A DNA stretch of 64,000 nt from Otatea glauca (lineage: Eukaryota > Streptophyta > Magnoliopsida > Poales > Poaceae), in NCBI GenBank assembly GCA_036346275.1, contig CM070713.1:57345567-57409566 (forward strand), in the 5' to 3' direction. The translations under genes were made by a program, and so were the position numbers. Shown here piece by piece: positions 60,449 through 64,000 of the stretch (within the stretch, counting starts at the first letter, position 1; every line of letters starts with the position of its first letter). A model generated the notes under the pieces. It did no database searches. It saw nothing but the letters and a program-made list of their open reading frames with translations, and was not told the origin of the DNA.

Positions 60449-62307
60449 ATAGATACACACGTAGTTTTGTGAATTTTACTTTTTTTTTAAATGCCAGTGC
60501 TAACGCTACGACGGTAGTACATCCGCTTATCAATTAAATGAGAAGATAAATATGAATATAACACTTAATAGTAAATAATCTTGTGATCACATTGTACGTA
60601 CTACATATTTGGAAGGAGAGCGAATCAAACAAGGAAATAAATAGGGAAGATCCGCATGCAAGGAAACCAGAATTGAATTTTTTACTGTCTTGACCAAAAC
60701 TGTATGTACTACATATTTGGAAGGAGAGCGAATCAAACAAGGAAATAAACAGGGAGGATCCGCATGCAAGGAAACAAGACTTGAATTTTTTACTGTTCTT
60801 GACTCGTGATCGTATTTTTTTTCCGAATATAACCTTTTTCGAGATTTTTTTACGGATCTAGCCCCATATAGCCTAATTTCAGCGTACAGAGAGCGCTGAT
60901 TTTTTTTCATTTTTTATCCACGGAACCAGCGGTTTGTGAGTGCTGTTTAAATTTTTCAATTTTTCTCATGAACCAAAGGTACGGCGAGCGCTGTTTAATT
61001 TTTATCTTTTTCCTCATGATCCAAATGTCCGCGAGCACAGTTTATTTTTCCATATTTTTCCAAAATTATTCAGTGGACGGGCACCGCTTGAATTTTTTTT
61101 TTCATTTTTTCTCCCACGCTTGAATTTTTCAGCGGCCACCAAGCATTTATTTTTTTTGCCAAAATTATTAAGCGGATTTAACACCGCTTGATTGTTTTTT
61201 TATTTTTCGGGAATTTTTTACGTGTTGGCATTATCGTTATAATTTTTTCTCAATCACTCGCGACGATGAATTTACGATTGTAGCCTCGAGCGTAAAAATT
61301 CAATGAGCTGATGGCGCGATATTATTTACCAAATGTGCTCAAACTTTTTACTATATTAATATCATCGTTATAATTTTTCTGAATCAAGCTCTCGGGCGAT
61401 GAATTTGCGATTGTAGCCTTGAGACAGAAAAAATCAGCAGAGAGGTGCTAGAATTTTTTTCCCGCGGTTTCCTTTTCCCAGCACGTAATATATGGTCCTT
61501 TCCTTTTCCAGGACATTTGTTTCTTTTTCCTTGATTTCAAGACGTTTGTTTCCCTTTCCTTGTTGATGCTGGAGGTGAGAGAAGGTTTGTTGTGGGTCAC
61601 AGGGATGATTTCGGAAAAATATGAAAAATAAATCGCGCGCACGATCACCGGATCCGCAAGAAAAAAATAAAAATTAAAGGTTTCGCCACCGCTAGTTCCG
61701 CGAGAAAAATTGAAAAAATTAAGCAAAGACTCACAGCATGTTGGTTCCTTAGATAAAAATAAAACAAAATTCAACGCTCTCCGTATACAAATTAGGCTCT
61801 ATGGGGCTAGATCTGTAAAAAGTCTCGAGAAGGGTCATATCCAAAAAAATACGATCACAATGACAGATAATAAAAATTCAAGTCTTGTTTCTTGCATGTG
61901 GATCCTCCTGCTTATTTCTTTGTTTGATTCATCCTCCTTCCGTATATGTAGTACGTATAATTTTGGCTAGTAAAAATTCAAGTCTGGTTTCCTTGCATGC
62001 GGATCCTCCTTATTTATTTCTTTGTTTGATTCGCTCTCCTTCCAAATATATAGGTGGGGGAGGTCTGTTGTGGGCCACAGGGATGATTAGACACACTAAA
62101 TAATGGCCATCGGATGTGGGTGAGTAAAACTGAGGAAAGATCTGAGACGTTCATTTTGATGAATGCAAGTTTCGGGGCGCTTTCGGTGCACGAACATTGG
62201 ACCATCTCTAATGAGGTGCATTATTTAGAGTGGACGTAGGAAAATTTGCTTAGGTGCATTATAAGGGTATAGATACACGTAGTTTTGTGAATTTTACTTT
62301 TTTTTTA
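60449..62307. mobile_element. Foldback element with compound inverted termini
   Basis: Inverted arms 60590-60903 and 61764-62060 match over about 300 bp; for example gtgatcgtatttttt (60806) pairs with aaaaatacgatcac (61845). Each arm itself contains two tandem copies of a 110-bp unit with gatccgcatgcaaggaaac. The interior has degenerate gcgagcgctgttt repeats and a doubled block with atcgttataattttt (61231, 61369). A 40-bp direct repeat (gtagttttgtgaattttact) lies outside both arms at 60461 and 62280. No transposase is seen. Confidence 0.75.
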
Positions 62308-62314
62308 ATTATAA

Positions 62315-62434
62315 CCATCGAATTTTCGACCTCAACGTAATTAAAGCGAACATGGGTTTGATCAGAGAAGAAAACGTCGGGAACGTGAGTGTCTCGTCAT
62401 TTCGTCAATCTACGGGCAACCCTCTGGCCCGGGA
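62315..62434. repeat. Dispersed repeat shared with 55155-55280
   Basis: Shares tcgacctcaacgtaatt followed by gatcagag...aaaacg and ctctggcccggg-type phrases with the earlier segment. Confidence 0.6.
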
Positions 62435-63562
62435 ATTTAAACGGCGCCGGGCACACGAGGCGGCCCTCGCCGTACAGCAAGTCATTCATGACACCATAAG
62501 CATGCTGCGTCAAGTGGACACCATCTCAGCTTACATACCTACTCGGGTTCATGCACACCGTCGAGTTCGGAGCGCCGCACATCCTTCGGATGTCGAAGTT
62601 GTACGTGCCGCCGCCCGCGCCGCAGCACGGCCACCTCGTCGGAGCCTCGCTGATTATCCTGACGTGGGCGGCGAAGTAGTCGGCGTACGGGATCGTCGCG
62701 CGCGGGTAGGACAGCAGAAGCTCCCCCCCCCCCACCCCCGAATCCCGATGGCACGCTGCAGCCACGTGTTGTGCAGACGCTGCGCTTAGATGCATTTGCG
62801 ATGGATTTGCGCTTTCTATCGTACGACGGTACGTAAGAGTGGCGTTCTTGAGGTCGTATCCACCACTGTCCATAAGCCAGGTCTATAGGTTGTCGTAGTT
62901 GTAGTAATTTCCACCGATCTCCCCCAACGGATCTCTAATTCTCTATGATACGAGGCACATATAAATTAAATCAAACAAGAGTTCATGAGTCGGTCAACCG
63001 AAATGTTTACATGAGCTTACTTCTTAGAGATAGTTGATTACTCAAGTTGGAAGGTGAAGGTTAGGAACCTTGAGGGGGTTTGCGGTGGAGCTCATGAATT
63101 CCTTGAATCATCCGAGATGGTGATCCCCTGCTTGGCGAGGGTCATCGTCCTGAGGGGCAGTGGCTCCCGCCATTGCAAAGTTGACGCTCATGTCAAGGTA
63201 CGGGTTGAGAAGAGGGAGGCCAACATCCTTAGCTGCACGATCGATCGATCGATCACCCGTTTAAAGACACGAATGCTAATAGTTACGCAAAAGGTTTATA
63301 TGTATACATCACACAGCATTTGCTCTCATCATTCCTTCTGAAACAAATTGATTTAACATACAAACGTATCGAGAAAATCGATCATGAGGCAGCCGTCGGA
63401 GCAACGCCTAGTGGGGTGGCCGATGGTGATGCCATAGGGAGATTTTGCGGTGTGCTGCAGCAGCCCGGTGGCGCCTTGTCGGAGGAGATTTCTCGTGTCC
63501 GATATCGAGTCCCCAAAGTTGTAGATGGCTGTTGTGGAATATAAGAACCCGGGTACCCTCAT
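62435..63562 (-). pseudogene. Second GDSL esterase/lipase pseudogene
   Basis: On the minus strand, 63562 downwards gives IYNFGDSISDTRNLLRQG (block I with the Ser nucleophile intact) and SDGCLMIDFL. An intron follows (63369-63233, donor mutated GT to AT, acceptor CAG good), then AKDVGLPLLNPYLDM, SVNFAMAGATA, GEIGGNYYNYDN, ATIPYADYFAAHVRI, YNFDIRRMCGAPNSTVC and DGVHLTQHAYGVM with the catalytic Asp and His. Stops occur after the GATA block, after YDNL and at the Trp before DGVH, and the segment before ATIPYAD is rearranged. It is a relic of an intron-containing member of the same subfamily as the relic at 36476-47089. Confidence 0.88.
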
Positions 63563-64000
63563 GACAAGCCCAAGAGGGAGGTTCAGAAGATACTCCCCGC
63601 GTCAGGCCCCGCTGCCGTGCGCAAGGGGACATATCCTAAAGGAAGTTGAACTTATATTTAGATATGATAGATACGGTTGTAATCCGAGTCGTTAATAGGG
63701 TAGATAAAGATGTAAACTCTATCCTATTAACTGACTAGAATCTTGTAACCGATCGGAATCTCCAAACCGATCAGGACTCTGTAAGCCGCCCCACCCCCGC
63801 TATATAAGGGAGAGGGCGGGCAACAACATAGGGATCCGATCATCCAAGCATAGAGCGATCAAGCCATAGAGCATAGCACACCTCATATCGTCCAGAGCAT
63901 ATTGCGCTTTGAGCAACCTCTGATCCAAGAGATCCATATAATCCCAAAGACACAGACTAGGGTATTATCTCCTCCGCGAGAGTCCGAACTGTCTAAACCC
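63563..64000 (+). mobile_element. LTR of a gypsy-type element, cut by the window end
   Basis: A TATA box (gctatataaggg, near 63800) in a GC-rich setting is followed by a purine-rich leader and gactagggtattatctcc. That phrase resembles gacgtagggtattact in the solo LTR at 4315-4937. The left boundary is uncertain (somewhere around 63620-63640). The element probably continues beyond 64000. Confidence 0.6.

Overview
The window is plant nuclear DNA, almost certainly from a grass. The evidence is a plastid-pathway gene with a typical plant multi-exon structure, a plant bHLH gene of the FLOWERING BHLH type, GDSL esterase pseudogenes, and dense grass-type transposons (Ty3/gypsy Tat-like, copia, CACTA, hAT, MITEs). 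A panicoid grass is my guess, from general resemblance only. Two genes look intact. One is a five-exon bHLH transcription factor on + (30485-35371, 305 codons). The other is the 19-exon HDS/ispG gene of the plastid MEP isoprenoid pathway on - (47742-52671, 745 codons). Both were assembled exon by exon, and every junction keeps the reading frame.

Layout. 1-6562 holds transposon relics: a long LTR-like segment, a solo LTR with a near-perfect target duplication, a copia gag relic and a Mutator-type MITE. 6563-17981 (+) and 18648-30104 (-) are two complete but decayed copies of one gypsy family, tail to tail, each with its own 5-bp target duplication (gtgcc; ggtag). Both carry an extra gene on the opposite strand between pol and the 3' LTR. 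That gene has its own TATA box and, in the better copy, three in-frame introns. The second element ends only about 380 bp before the bHLH start codon.

36476-47089 is a GDSL esterase/lipase relic split by four separate insertions: an LTR element with 250-bp LTRs, a foldback element, an hAT-like element and a CACTA element. Taking the TRIM-like, hAT and CACTA insertions out at their boundaries rejoins esterase coding sequence directly. The relic lacks an intron that the second GDSL relic (62435-63562, -) retains. The intact HDS gene follows, convergent with the first relic.

53461-64000 has no convincing intact gene. It holds MITEs, a 188-bp tandem array, two long hairpin or foldback structures, the second GDSL relic and an LTR cut by the window end. 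Nothing suggests an operon or a bacterial system. The most unusual feature is the spliced antisense gene inside the two gypsy copies.
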